In this document: piece after piece, positions 15,963 through 25,156 of the stretch
Numbering within the stretch: the stretch's first letter is position 1
How the letters are laid out: each line of letters starts with the position of its first letter
Assembly: GCA_009929445.1 (NCBI GenBank)
Contig: SAAL01000038.1
Location: forward strand, 1-32,331
DNA from: Bacteroidia bacterium
Lineage (GTDB): Bacteria > Bacteroidota > Bacteroidia > Bacteroidales > Paludibacteraceae
Direction: 5' to 3'
Length of the DNA stretch: 32,331 nt
Notes under the pieces: model-generated
Told to the model about the DNA's origin: nothing
What the model saw: only the letters and a program-made list of their open reading frames with translations
The model's database searches: none
Position numbers and translations under genes: made by a program

Positions 15963-15998
15963 ATAAGGATATTGAGAAATCGGTATCCTTATTTTTTT
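15963..15998 (+). terminator. Terminator of the polyamine gene pair
   Basis: A perfect 9-pair stem (15963-15971 with 15984-15992), a 12-base loop and a T run at 15992-15998, 29 bases past the stop. Confidence 0.9.
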
Positions 15999-16148
15999 AC
16001 CATCCTTTCTCAGGAATGTATGAACAATTTGCAGAATCCATAATTTAGCAGTAATTTCAAGCACTTTATGCTGATCGTTGAATTTATTCAATTTAAATGC
16101 ACTTATTAGAGTTATTTTTTACCTTAACAATCTTCAAATAGAAAGAAA

Positions 16149-18425
16149 ATGAGAAGGATATTCATCTTTTTACCTCTTTTTTGTTCATTTTTTACTTTTA
16201 CCAACGCACAGACACCCATTGATTTTGTCAGCACATTAGTTGGTACTCAATCCAAATATTCCCTTTCCACCGGCAATACTTATCCGGCTATAGCACTGCC
16301 ATGGGGAATGAATTTCTGGACACCGCAAACCGGAAAAATGGGCGATGGATGGGTATATACCTACGATGCCGACAAAATTCGCGGTTTCAAACAAACTCAT
16401 CAGCCAAGTCCGTGGATGAATGATTACGGCCAGTTTTCGATTATGCCGATGACCGGAAAACCGATTTTTAACGAAGAAGAACGAGCCAGCTGGTTTTCGC
16501 ACAAAGCTGAGACAGCCAAACCGTATTATTACAAAGTGTATCTGGCAGATTATGATGTGGTTACTGAAATTACACCTACTGAAAGAGCTGCCATGTTCCG
16601 GTTTACATTTCCTCAAAACGCTAATTCATACGTTTTATTAGATGCTTTTGATAAAGGCTCGTATGTCAAAATTATTCCAAACGAAAATAAAATTATGGGT
16701 TTTACTACTAAAAATAGCGGAGGAGTGCCCGATAATTTTATAAATTACTTTGTAATAGAATTCGATAAATCATTCACTTATAAATCGGTAGTCGAAAACG
16801 GCGAAATAAAAAATAACGACCTTGAAGCAAACGCAAACCATGCAGGTGCAATAATCGGTTTTTCCACCCAAAGAGGCGAAAAGGTTCATGTCCGGGTAGC
16901 TTCATCATTCATAAGCTACGAACAGGCAGAATTGAATTTGAAAGAATTAGGTAATCGAAGTTTCGACCAAATAAAAGAGCACGGAGAAAAACGATGGAAT
17001 GAAATTCTTGGCAAAGTAAAAGTTGAAACTACCAATATCGACCAGTTACGCACTTTTTATTCCAGCCTTTATCGTTCGGTGCTTTTTCCGCGGAGTTTTT
17101 TTGAATATGATAAAGAGGGAAACATTGTGCATTACAGTCCCTACAACGGCAAAGTGTTGCCCGGATACATGTTCACTGATACCGGATTTTGGGATACATT
17201 CCGTGGCCTGTTTCCACTTTTGAACCTGCTTTATCCCGAAATGAACCTAAAAATGCAGGAAGGATTGATCAATGCTTACAAGGAAAGCGGGTTTTTCCCC
17301 GAATGGGCAAGTCCCGGTCACAGACCTGTCATGGTTGGGAATAACTCTGCTTCGGTTTTAGCCGATGCTTATTTGCAGGGAAATAAAGTGAAAGAACCTG
17401 ATGTGCTGTGGGAAGGAATTGTGAAAACAGCAAACAGCGTTCATCCGAGAGTATCATCAACAGGAAGGTTGGGCTACGAATATTACAATCGACTGGGATA
17501 TGTACCCTGTGATGTGGGCATCAGGGAAAATGCCGCACGAACACTGGAATATGCATACGACGACTGGTGTATTTATCAGCTTGGAAAAGCGATGGGAAAA
17601 CCCGAAAAAGAGATCGAAGTGTATGCCAAACGCAGTCAGAATTATCGAAATCTTTTCAATAAAAAATACAACCTGATGGTGGGTAAGAAAGAAAACGGAG
17701 AATTCAGTGAGCCGTTCAGCCCATTCAAATGGGGTGGCGATTTTACCGAAGGAAATTCACTGCATTATACCTGGTCTGTTTTTCACGATCCACAAGGGTT
17801 GATTGATCTGATGGGAGGAAAGAATACATTCAATCAGATGCTGGATACCGTTTTTTCATTGCCACCGATATTTGACGATAGCTACTATGGTTCTACCATT
17901 CACGAAATCCGCGAAATGCAAATCATGAATATGGGAAATTATGCACATGGAAATCAACCGATTCAGCACATGATTTATCTATACAACTATTCCGGTGTGC
18001 CCTGGAAAGCACAATATCATGTTCGCCAGGTGATGGACAAAATGTACACGCCTGCTCCCGATGGCTATTGCGGTGACGAAGATAACGGACAAACTTCGGC
18101 CTGGTATGTTTTTTCAGCCTTAGGATTTTATCCCGTTTGTCCCGGCAGCGGACAGTACGTGCTTGGTTCGCCCATTTTCCCGAAAGCCACTATTCACCTG
18201 GAAAACGGTAAAAAAGTGGAAATTAGTTCTGTCAATAATAAGAAAGAAAATGTGTATGTAAAAACTTTGAAAGTGAATGGCAAAAACTACACCCGCAATT
18301 ACCTGGAAATCGATGCAATCAGGAAAGGAATGAAACTGAATTTCCTAATGGATAATACCCCAAACTCAACCCGTGGAATTTCACAAAGTGATTTGCCGTA
18401 TTCCTTTTCAAATCATAACAATTAA
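16149..18425 (+). CDS. Secreted GH92 family glycosidase, putative alpha-mannosidase
   Basis: A 758-residue exo-acting, calcium-dependent glycosidase of GH92, a family of alpha-mannosidases abundant in Bacteroidota that digest mannans and N-glycans. A signal peptide covers about 1-20 (cleavage near NAQ-TP). The N-terminal beta-domain starts VSTLVGTQSKYSLSTGNTYP; the catalytic domain carries DTGFWDTFR, GGDFTEGNSLHYTW, and the catalytic-base region GDEDNGQTSAWYVFSALGFYPV (Asp643, Glu644, Asp645). There is no lipobox, so the product is periplasmic or exported. No susC/susD pair lies nearby, so it is not in a typical polysaccharide utilisation locus. The DUF4886 gene follows after 14 bases, probably in one transcript. 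Confidence 0.93.
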   Translation: MRRIFIFLPLFCSFFTFTNAQTPIDFVSTLVGTQSKYSLSTGNTYPAIALPWGMNFWTPQTGKMGDGWVYTYDADKIRGFKQTHQPSPWMNDYGQFSIMPMTGKPIFNEEERASWFSHKAETAKPYYYKVYLADYDVVTEITPTERAAMFRFTFPQNANSYVLLDAFDKGSYVKIIPNENKIMGFTTKNSGGVPDNFINYFVIEFDKSFTYKSVVENGEIKNNDLEANANHAGAIIGFSTQRGEKVHVRVASSFISYEQAELNLKELGNRSFDQIKEHGEKRWNEILGKVKVETTNIDQLRTFYSSLYRSVLFPRSFFEYDKEGNIVHYSPYNGKVLPGYMFTDTGFWDTFRGLFPLLNLLYPEMNLKMQEGLINAYKESGFFPEWASPGHRPVMVGNNSASVLADAYLQGNKVKEPDVLWEGIVKTANSVHPRVSSTGRLGYEYYNRLGYVPCDVGIRENAARTLEYAYDDWCIYQLGKAMGKPEKEIEVYAKRSQNYRNLFNKKYNLMVGKKENGEFSEPFSPFKWGGDFTEGNSLHYTWSVFHDPQGLIDLMGGKNTFNQMLDTVFSLPPIFDDSYYGSTIHEIREMQIMNMGNYAHGNQPIQHMIYLYNYSGVPWKAQYHVRQVMDKMYTPAPDGYCGDEDNGQTSAWYVFSALGFYPVCPGSGQYVLGSPIFPKATIHLENGKKVEISSVNNKKENVYVKTLKVNGKNYTRNYLEIDAIRKGMKLNFLMDNTPNSTRGISQSDLPYSFSNHNN

Positions 18426-18439
18426 CTATTTCAAAACCC

Positions 18440-19285
18440 ATGAAAAAATCCATTTCACTCATTCTTCTTATACTTTTTTCAGTATTCACACTTTCTGCCA
18501 GGCAGGTCAGGCTGCTCACTATTGGCAATAGTTTTTCACAGGATGCCGTTGAAAATTACCTTTCTGATTTAGTCAAAGCAAATGGCGATACAATCGTAAT
18601 TGGAAATATGTACATTGGTGGTTGCTCGCTCGAAAGGCATTACAAAAATTCAACGACTAATTCAACGGATTATTCTTTCCGTAAGATTGAAAACGGAGTG
18701 ATGTCGAAAACAGAAGGATTCACACTGATAGAAGCATTTCAAAATGAAAAATGGGATTATGTTTCGTTTCAGCAGGTGAGTCAGCATTCCGGTATGGCTG
18801 AAACTTATTTTCCTTACATCGATAGTTTGATTGTTTTTGCGAAGAAACACACCGATAATACCGCTTTGAAGATTATTATTCATGCTACGTGGGCGTATGC
18901 ACAGGATTCGAAGCATTCCGGATTTATTAATTATGGAAATAATCAGCTCACAATGTTTAATGCCATCGTAAATGCAACTCAGCTTGTTGCCGGCAGGGTT
19001 GGAGCAGCATGTGTTGTTCCTTCGGGTACAGCTATTCAAAACGGCCGAAGCAGTAAACTTGGCGACAGTTTTTGCAGAGACGGCTATCACCTGGAGTCGA
19101 CTTATGGAAGATACACCGCTGCTTGTGTCTGGTTTGAAAAATTGTTTGGAATTTCTGCCATCGGTTCCGGGTACAAACCGGACACAGTAACGCTATTCCA
19201 GGCTAAAATAGCTCAGTACGCCGCTCACTACGCTGTTAGAAATCCGACAGTGATTACATCACTTGAAAATCGAAAGGATGAATAG
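18440..19285 (+). CDS. Secreted DUF4886 protein, SGNH-hydrolase-like
   Basis: A 281-residue protein with a signal peptide (about 1-20). It has the outline of an SGNH esterase/lipase: block I nucleophile Ser31 in TIGNSFSQDA, Gly60-Gly61 in YIGGCSLE, and block V Asp214-x-x-His217 in RDGYHLES. DUF4886 members of Bacteroidota commonly lie with glycan-degrading genes and are suspected carbohydrate esterases. It is placed 14 bases after the GH92 gene, so removal of an acyl group from the same glycan is a reasonable inference, unproven. It converges on nhaA with only 15 bases between and no visible terminator. Confidence 0.88.
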   Translation: MKKSISLILLILFSVFTLSARQVRLLTIGNSFSQDAVENYLSDLVKANGDTIVIGNMYIGGCSLERHYKNSTTNSTDYSFRKIENGVMSKTEGFTLIEAFQNEKWDYVSFQQVSQHSGMAETYFPYIDSLIVFAKKHTDNTALKIIIHATWAYAQDSKHSGFINYGNNQLTMFNAIVNATQLVAGRVGAACVVPSGTAIQNGRSSKLGDSFCRDGYHLESTYGRYTAACVWFEKLFGISAIGSGYKPDTVTLFQAKIAQYAAHYAVRNPTVITSLENRKDE

Positions 19286-19300
19286 AAAATCGATTAAGGT

Positions 19301-20650
19301 TTAATTGCCGTCCTGTTTATTGGGCGGATAAAGATTTTTTCCGGTCCTCAATACAAAGTAGCCCAGTACGCCGCCTATAATTGATGCAACAAAAATTCCA
19401 ATTTTTGCTTGTGTTATCAGTGCTTCATTGCTGAATGCCAGCGAGGTGATGAAAAGCGACATCGTAAACCCGATAGAAGCCAGCAGCCCGACACCAAACA
19501 GATTCCTTACGTTCATTCCATCCGGAAAGGGTGCTACTCTCAGTTTCACCAGAAGCAACGTAAATCCAACTATACCTGCCACTTTACCAACCAGAAGTCC
19601 CAACCCGACTCCCAGCGCAACATTTGTACTGAAAAGTGCCTGAATGTCAATATCCAAGGATACTCCGGCGTTGGCCAGCGCAAAAACCGGTAATACAAAA
19701 AAAGTTACAAAAGGATGCATGGAGTGCTCCAACCGCTGAAGAGGCGGAATGGCACAATTTGTATCTTCTTTGATAGTTTCCAGTTGATGAATTTGTTCTC
19801 CGGTTAAGGTCACTTTGTCATTTGGTACCATTTTTTTGAACCTTTCGAGAGATGAATTGATTCGTTTAATGAAATTACCCTCATTTATTCCCACGTTGCT
19901 CGGAATGGTAAATGCTGCAAGCACCGCAGCGATGGTGGCGTGTACACCCGAAAGCAAAAAGGCAATCCACACACCCACAATGCCCACTATGGCATAAAAC
20001 AGGATATTTCGTACGCCCATTTTATTGCCGATAAACATCACAAGCACAAATCCCAACCCTGCGAGCAAACTCACCATCGAAATATCCGATGTATAGAAAA
20101 ATGCAATCACGAGTACAGCGCCCAGGTCATCAACGATAGCGAGCGCTGTTAAAAAAATCTTGAGCGAAAGAGGAATTCGTTTGCCTAATAGGTGAAGCAC
20201 CCCCAGTGCAAAGGCAATATCGGTAGCCATCGGTATTCCCCAACCGTTGCTTGCTTCGCCTGCCGGATTGAAAGCAATGTAAATAATGGCAGGCACCAGC
20301 ATTCCTCCAAGGGCAGCTCCAATGGGCAGAAGTGCTTTGCGGGGATTGGAAAGCTCACCGGCAACGATTTCACGTTTCAATTCTAATCCGACCACAAAAA
20401 AGAAAATAGACATTAACCCGTCGTTAATCCAGTGATGAAGACTGTATTTCAAAAAGGAAACATCATTAAAATGAAAGCCCAGTTTATTTTCCAGAAAATG
20501 AAAATACTGATAAGACCACGGTGAATTGGCCAGATAAAGTGCCACTAATACGGTGATTCCAAGCACTATTCCACCCGATTTTTCCTTTTGAATGAAATTC
20601 TGAACAGGCAGGGTGAGTTTGTCAATCGGATATGTGTTTCTGTTTGCCAT
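19301..20650 (-). CDS. nhaA: Na+/H+ antiporter NhaA
   Basis: Exchanges cytoplasmic sodium for external protons across the inner membrane, important for pH and salt balance. The 449-residue protein has the family's helices; PMATDIAFALGVL with Asp144 and the ion-binding pair Asp174-Asp175 in TALAIVDDLGAVLVIAFF correspond to the E. coli Asp133 and Asp163/164 regions. A cytoplasmic loop of about 60 residues (about 250-310, KRINSSLERFKKMVPNDK...) makes it longer than the 388-residue E. coli protein; this is common in Bacteroidota. It lies 129 bases downstream of xseA on the same strand, with a hairpin in the gap and no clear -7 box. Confidence 0.95.
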   Translation of the reverse strand: MANRNTYPIDKLTLPVQNFIQKEKSGGIVLGITVLVALYLANSPWSYQYFHFLENKLGFHFNDVSFLKYSLHHWINDGLMSIFFFVVGLELKREIVAGELSNPRKALLPIGAALGGMLVPAIIYIAFNPAGEASNGWGIPMATDIAFALGVLHLLGKRIPLSLKIFLTALAIVDDLGAVLVIAFFYTSDISMVSLLAGLGFVLVMFIGNKMGVRNILFYAIVGIVGVWIAFLLSGVHATIAAVLAAFTIPSNVGINEGNFIKRINSSLERFKKMVPNDKVTLTGEQIHQLETIKEDTNCAIPPLQRLEHSMHPFVTFFVLPVFALANAGVSLDIDIQALFSTNVALGVGLGLLVGKVAGIVGFTLLLVKLRVAPFPDGMNVRNLFGVGLLASIGFTMSLFITSLAFSNEALITQAKIGIFVASIIGGVLGYFVLRTGKNLYPPNKQDGN

Positions 20651-20701
20651 TTTTTTTTGAAAAAGTAGTCAGCTGATTTGAGTTATTAAATATGTTAACA
20701 G

Positions 20702-20734
20702 CTAAGCATAGAAAGATGTTTTTCTGTTGCTTAG
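20702..20734. other. Long hairpin between xseA and nhaA
   Basis: CTAAGCA (20702-20708) pairs with TGCTTAG (20728-20734), continued inward by AGAAA/TTTCT around a six-base loop, with a small internal bulge. No T run follows on either strand, so it is not a standard terminator. In the transcript it would sit about 50 bases before the nhaA ATG. Confidence 0.45.
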
Positions 20735-20779
20735 AGATTTGTAAATAAATCAAATATTTTAACAAAATCAATCTGTTTG

Positions 20780-22015
20780 CTACAATAGTGGCACGACTTC
20801 ACTGTCAAATCGTCCGTCATTCAGGTGTGTGGTTACTTTGTCGCCCGGTTTTACCTGATGAGCCGAGGTGATTCGTTTTCCGTTCAGCGTGGTTATCGTG
20901 TAGCCACGCGCATAGAGGTACGTTGGTGATTGGGTTTCTATTTTGGTCTCGATGAGGGTTAGCCTGTTTTTTTCCTTTTGAATGCGAATTTGCAACCGGT
21001 TTTTAAGCTGGAATAAATAGCCCGAAAGTCGGTTTTGTTCTTTTAAATACCCGGTTTTGGAAGCTTGCTTAATTCTTAACGTAATTAATTCCAGTGATTT
21101 AAGTTTCGCCTGAATGATGGTAGATGTTGCATTGTACAAGTCAGAAGCTAATTCGTCTATTTCTTCTTCTGCCTTTTCAAGTGCGGAAATCAAAAATTCT
21201 GCTGCTGCTGTTGGTGTTTTTACACTGGTGTGAGCTACCATATCCAAAATGGAAACATCGCGCTGATGCCCGATGCCGGATATTATTGGCAGAGGAAACT
21301 GAGCGCAGTTCAAAGCCAGGTTGTAGGAGTCGAAGCACGAAAGATCGGTTGTAGCGCCTCCTCCGCGAATAATTACTACTACATCAAACAGTTCCACGTG
21401 TTTGTAAATCTTCTCCAATGCTCCAATGATTGATGCTTCTGCCTGATTCCCCTGCATGACAGCCGGGAAAAGGTGCGGGTAGAAAACATAGTTTGAGGTG
21501 TCAGAATTCAGTTGATTGTAAAAATCGCCGTATCCGGCTGCTGTTTCCGACGAAATAATAGCAATCCGCTGTGGGAGAACAGGGAAGGGAAGTTGCTTGT
21601 TCATATCATCGATTCCTTCTTCCCTGAGTTTCAGAATGATTTGCATCCGCCTCGCTGCCAGTTCGCCGATCGTGAATGTAGGATCTATGTCCCGGATATT
21701 CAGGCTGAAACCATAAACACCATTGAATTCAACTGTCACGGCTACCAGCACATTCAGTCCTGCCCGCAGCGTTTCGCCCGTACTGCTTTCGAAGTAAGGT
21801 TTCAGCATTCTATACACGCTTGCCCAGCAGGTGGCGCGTGTTTTGGCCATAATATTATCGGTTTCGCTGTCTTTTTCAATCAATTCCAGGTAACAATGAC
21901 CTCCGTTTTCGCGCAGCTCGCTAATCTCGGCACGCACCCAGATTGCCTGAGTGAAATTATGCCGGATAACGGCCTGAATCCGGTTGGTAAGTTCGGATAG
22001 TGAGGTTGAATTCAT
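20780..22015 (-). CDS. xseA: Exodeoxyribonuclease VII large subunit
   Basis: Large subunit of exonuclease VII, which degrades single-stranded DNA from both ends. The 411 residues show an N-terminal OB fold (IWVRAEISELRENGGHCYLELIEKD at about 25-49), FTIGELAARRM, the catalytic-core segments AIISSETAAGYGDF, VVIIRGGGATTDLSCFDSYNLA and ISGIGHQRDVSILDMVAHTSVKTPTAAAEFL, a charged helical region, and the C-terminal ARGYTITTLNGKRITS. The ATG overlaps the stop of the upstream subtilase gene by the ATGA motif. The small subunit gene xseB, often next to xseA, is not in the 129 bases before nhaA. Confidence 0.95.
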   Translation of the reverse strand: MNSTSLSELTNRIQAVIRHNFTQAIWVRAEISELRENGGHCYLELIEKDSETDNIMAKTRATCWASVYRMLKPYFESSTGETLRAGLNVLVAVTVEFNGVYGFSLNIRDIDPTFTIGELAARRMQIILKLREEGIDDMNKQLPFPVLPQRIAIISSETAAGYGDFYNQLNSDTSNYVFYPHLFPAVMQGNQAEASIIGALEKIYKHVELFDVVVIIRGGGATTDLSCFDSYNLALNCAQFPLPIISGIGHQRDVSILDMVAHTSVKTPTAAAEFLISALEKAEEEIDELASDLYNATSTIIQAKLKSLELITLRIKQASKTGYLKEQNRLSGYLFQLKNRLQIRIQKEKNRLTLIETKIETQSPTYLYARGYTITTLNGKRITSAHQVKPGDKVTTHLNDGRFDSEVVPLL

Positions 22016-23631
22016 CGTTCTGTATTTATTTGAATGAGATAAATTCCTTTTTCCAGTTTTTCCGTATTTATTTGAATATAAGACCCGGAGTAACTTTTCT
22101 CTGAAACAACTTGTCCTGTCAGTGAAAATACACGGACAATTCCCATTTCAGCGTGATTTTGGGTATTCAGTTTTATCAGAATATTTCTCTTCGTATCATC
22201 TACCAACAGCTTGATTGCTTTCTTTTGGGATAATTGGTTCGCCTGAGTCTGACTCACAGTATTTGATGTTAATTCGTAGAATGCTTTCTGAAAATCGGGT
22301 ATTCCATATCCCGTTTCTGCGGTCGGATTATTGTACAAATGACCTGTTTTGAACAGATTATTCTGAATTTCCGGCAGAGTTAAATGTGGTTTGAGTGATT
22401 TTGCGGCTTGGAGATAACAGGCTGTAATCCCTGCCAGCACAGGTGTGGCAAAGGATGTTCCACTGGCGTTGGTAGTTGATCCGGATGTGCTGATCACGTA
22501 AGTTGACGTGCCGAGTGCTGCAAGTTCCGGTTTGATGCGTCCGTCGGCTGAGGGTCCTATTGACGAAAAAGTACTGTAAACACTGTCTTTTCGCACCGAT
22601 CCAACTGTAATTACTCCTTCGGCATCGCCCGGAACTCCGATGTATTTCCACGTTTTGTTGCCATCGTTGCCGGCTGCATTGAGCAGCATGATTCCTTTTT
22701 TAAATGCCATCGTGGCTGCAATGCTTGCCCGGGCGGTTTTTCCGTTCATTTCAGCATACGTGTAGTTCATGGCCGGGTCATCAAAAGTAGTATAACCCAG
22801 CGATGTAGTCGCTAAATCAACACCTGCGCTGTCGGCATATTCTATTCCCGAAACCCAGAAATCGGGTTCGCACAGGTATTCTCCCTCGGCCGATTCGGTT
22901 CTGATAAGCAGGTAAGAAGCTTCGGGAGCGGTACCAACATAAGTTCCTTCCAGCTCGGCAGCCATAGCTGAAAGTACATACGCACCGTGAGCATCTTCCA
23001 GGTAGATATTGGAGTATGGATTCACAAAATCTTTTGTGCCCGATACCCGGCCTTCGTTGCGTAATATGTTAAAAGCCGGATTTGTATTTACGTTTCTGAA
23101 ACCTGCATCTAAAACTGCAATATGCATATTTTCGCCTTTATAGCCGTTTTGATGGAGTATTCTGCCGTTCATCTGATCCAGTTGCACAGCTGCAACTCCG
23201 TAATCTGTTTCGGCTGCTTTCACTTTTGAGGGTATTGGTGCAATGTTGTCGTACACCTGAGTGATGCCCGTGTACTGAACATATTTTACAAAAGGCAATA
23301 ATCTTAGTTGTGCAGCAGCTGAGGTGTCTTTCGTCATTACAGTAACTCCGTTCAGCCATTTGGTGGTACAATGTATTTTAACGCCTGTTCCGGTCAGCTG
23401 GCTCAGGTATTGCGGATTTACAGGCAAATCTGTGCTGTCAACCGGAACATTGAAAAAAGACCGTCGTTCGATAGCCCTATCTGAAAGAAATGCAGAAGGA
23501 TTGGAAAGTGAAAAGGGTGAATTGTTTTTGTCTTTCAGCTGAACGTAGAAGTAGTAACCGGTTCCGAAAGAATAAACCGGTAGTAATAAAAGGAAGAAAA
23601 CGACGAGTATGTTGGTGTAAATTATTCTCAT
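22012..23631 (-). CDS. Secreted S8 subtilase with T9SS sorting domain
   Basis: A 539-residue secreted serine protease. The start at 23631 puts a signal peptide (MRIIYTNILVVFFLLLLPVYSFG) at the N-terminus; a longer frame to 23679 begins inside the promoter. An inhibitor-like propeptide of about 140 residues (from YYFYVQLKDKNNSPFSLSNP) precedes the catalytic domain, with Asp175 (AVLDAGF), His215 (DAHGAYV), oxyanion Asn318 (LLNAAGND) and Ser393 (GTSFATP). The last 70 residues form a Por-type sorting domain (VRVFSLTGQVV, LEKGIYLIQI), so it should leave the cell through the T9SS and stay on the surface or be released. Its TGA overlaps the xseA ATG. Confidence 0.92.
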   Translation of the reverse strand: MRIIYTNILVVFFLLLLPVYSFGTGYYFYVQLKDKNNSPFSLSNPSAFLSDRAIERRSFFNVPVDSTDLPVNPQYLSQLTGTGVKIHCTTKWLNGVTVMTKDTSAAAQLRLLPFVKYVQYTGITQVYDNIAPIPSKVKAAETDYGVAAVQLDQMNGRILHQNGYKGENMHIAVLDAGFRNVNTNPAFNILRNEGRVSGTKDFVNPYSNIYLEDAHGAYVLSAMAAELEGTYVGTAPEASYLLIRTESAEGEYLCEPDFWVSGIEYADSAGVDLATTSLGYTTFDDPAMNYTYAEMNGKTARASIAATMAFKKGIMLLNAAGNDGNKTWKYIGVPGDAEGVITVGSVRKDSVYSTFSSIGPSADGRIKPELAALGTSTYVISTSGSTTNASGTSFATPVLAGITACYLQAAKSLKPHLTLPEIQNNLFKTGHLYNNPTAETGYGIPDFQKAFYELTSNTVSQTQANQLSQKKAIKLLVDDTKRNILIKLNTQNHAEMGIVRVFSLTGQVVSEKSYSGSYIQINTEKLEKGIYLIQINTER

Positions 23632-23668
23632 TACAGATAGTTGATTGAAAAACAGTCGAAAGTTTATA

Positions 23669-23699
23669 CAAAAATACATTTTTCTTTCAAAAATACCAA
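23669..23699 (-). promoter_or_regulatory. Promoter of the subtilase-xseA unit
   Basis: On the minus strand a -33 TTG (23699-23697) and a -7 TATTTTTG (23676-23669) are 20 bases apart. A second TATTTTTG lies at 23695-23688. Transcription would begin near 23662, which supports the ATG at 23631. Confidence 0.55.
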
Positions 23700-23763
23700 T
23701 TAAAATATTCAGCGAAAGATTCAGGGTTAATTGTTGTTAAATAATTAGCTAATAAATAGGTGA

Positions 23764-23785
23764 TTACGAGAAATTCGTAATTTTG
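23764..23785 (+). promoter_or_regulatory. Operator dyad overlapping the -7 element of the TPR gene
   Basis: TTACGA (23764-23769), five bases, TCGTA (23775-23779). Extended by one base on each side it is a perfect 7-base inverted repeat. Its last two bases are the first two of the -7 element TAATTTTG (23778-23785). The same layout occurs before the blaI-like gene. A repressor bound here would block the promoter. Confidence 0.65.
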
Positions 23786-23818
23786 TAATGTTAAGTCACT
23801 ACTTCAATATTCCAGATA

Positions 23819-25126
23819 ATGAAACTGAAAAATACATTAATATTATTCATTCTGTTTTTCTTCAGCTTTTCTGTAAGTGCTTTTTCTTTGAAAGAAGTCA
23901 ACCCGGATGAAGTGAATTCAAGAATTCATTATTTTCAGAGTCAGTTGAAATATGGTGCATTAGTTGAATATATAGACAGTCTGAAAACGCAGGATGCTTC
24001 CTTGTTGCTCATTAAAGCTAAAACTCAGCATGTGCTGGGAGAAGTAAAGTCCATGGAAGCAACGCTACAACAGATTTTCGAAAATAATTCAAACGATGTT
24101 TCTGTGTTGGGTGAACTGGCGAATTTAGCCGAATTGTCAGGAAATAAGGAAAAAGCAATTTGGTTCTTGAACAGGGCTACACAAGTAGAACAACTGCCTT
24201 CGCTCATGATGCAGAAAGGTGAACTGATGTATGCATTAAAGAGATATGAACAGTCATTGCAGATTGCCGATTCCGTTCTTTCCAAATCCGGAATTTCTCA
24301 GGCTGTGCGACTCAAAGCCCGTAACCTGGCAGCCCTGAAGCGCATCAGTGAATCTGTATTCACACTATCGGATTTTATCCAATCAAATCCCGATGATTTT
24401 TTCACACTAAAGCAACTGGCTAATCTCTATCTGGCTATCGATTCGGTTCAAAGCATGGTGAATCTGACCGATAAATACCTGAAAGAATCAAAACCGGACA
24501 ATACAGAAATATTGGATTTGAATGCTCGTGGAAATTATTTGATCAAGAATTACCGGAACGCTGCTAATCAATATCAAAAATTACAAAACCTGGGAGTGAA
24601 TTTTGACCACAACCAAAATTTCTTTGCCGGTATGTCAACGTATATGCTCGAAGAAGAATATCCGCTGGATGCCATACCATACTTCCAACAGGCTGATTCT
24701 CTTACTGAAGGAGGTGTGTACGCCATCAAGTATTATCTTGGTAAATCGTATGAAAAAATTGGTCAGTGGGAATCAGCCTATTCGTTTTACAAAGAGGCTT
24801 ATGAATTGATAAAACCCGATACGGTGCAGTTGGTACAAATGTTGAACAACCTGGGTTTGGCTGCAATGAGCATCAGTGATGACGATAAAGCCATTGATTA
24901 TTATCAGCGGGTTTTGACCCTGGATAATAAGAATACGTATGCAATGTACAGTATTGCATTGATCTATGAGTATAAAGAGGACTGGAAGCAGGCAATGAAA
25001 TATTACAAACAGTTAATCGAGAAAGAGCCTGATATTAAAAATCATCCTTACAGCAAGCAGGCAAAAGATAGAATTGCAGAATTGGAAGAAAAGAGTAAAG
25101 CGCAAAAAACTAAAAGAGTTAAATAA
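23819..25126 (+). CDS. Secreted/periplasmic tetratricopeptide repeat protein
   Basis: A 435-residue protein with a signal peptide (MKLKNTLILFILFFFSFSVSA). The rest is helical repeats; clear TPR units are ELANLAELSGNKEKAIWFLNRATQ, MQKGELMYALKRYEQSLQIADSVL, AIKYYLGKSYEKIGQWESAYSFYKEAYELI, MLNNLGLAAMSISDDDKAIDYYQRVL and AMYSIALIYEYKEDWKQAMKYYKQLIE, about eight to ten repeats in total. It ends in a Lys-rich tail. There is no lipobox and no enzymatic domain, so it is a protein-binding scaffold with unknown partners. The promoter carries the dyad shared with the next gene, a BlaI-family repressor 113 bases downstream, which suggests a common regulator and a link to the protease-sensor block. Confidence 0.87.
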   Translation: MKLKNTLILFILFFFSFSVSAFSLKEVNPDEVNSRIHYFQSQLKYGALVEYIDSLKTQDASLLLIKAKTQHVLGEVKSMEATLQQIFENNSNDVSVLGELANLAELSGNKEKAIWFLNRATQVEQLPSLMMQKGELMYALKRYEQSLQIADSVLSKSGISQAVRLKARNLAALKRISESVFTLSDFIQSNPDDFFTLKQLANLYLAIDSVQSMVNLTDKYLKESKPDNTEILDLNARGNYLIKNYRNAANQYQKLQNLGVNFDHNQNFFAGMSTYMLEEEYPLDAIPYFQQADSLTEGGVYAIKYYLGKSYEKIGQWESAYSFYKEAYELIKPDTVQLVQMLNNLGLAAMSISDDDKAIDYYQRVLTLDNKNTYAMYSIALIYEYKEDWKQAMKYYKQLIEKEPDIKNHPYSKQAKDRIAELEEKSKAQKTKRVK

Positions 25127-25156
25127 AATTAAATATGCAGAGAAATGTATCAAGAT

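Noticed and set aside
23632-23679. Upstream ATG for the subtilase
   Set aside because: It overlaps the promoter element and would place a polar segment ahead of the signal peptide.
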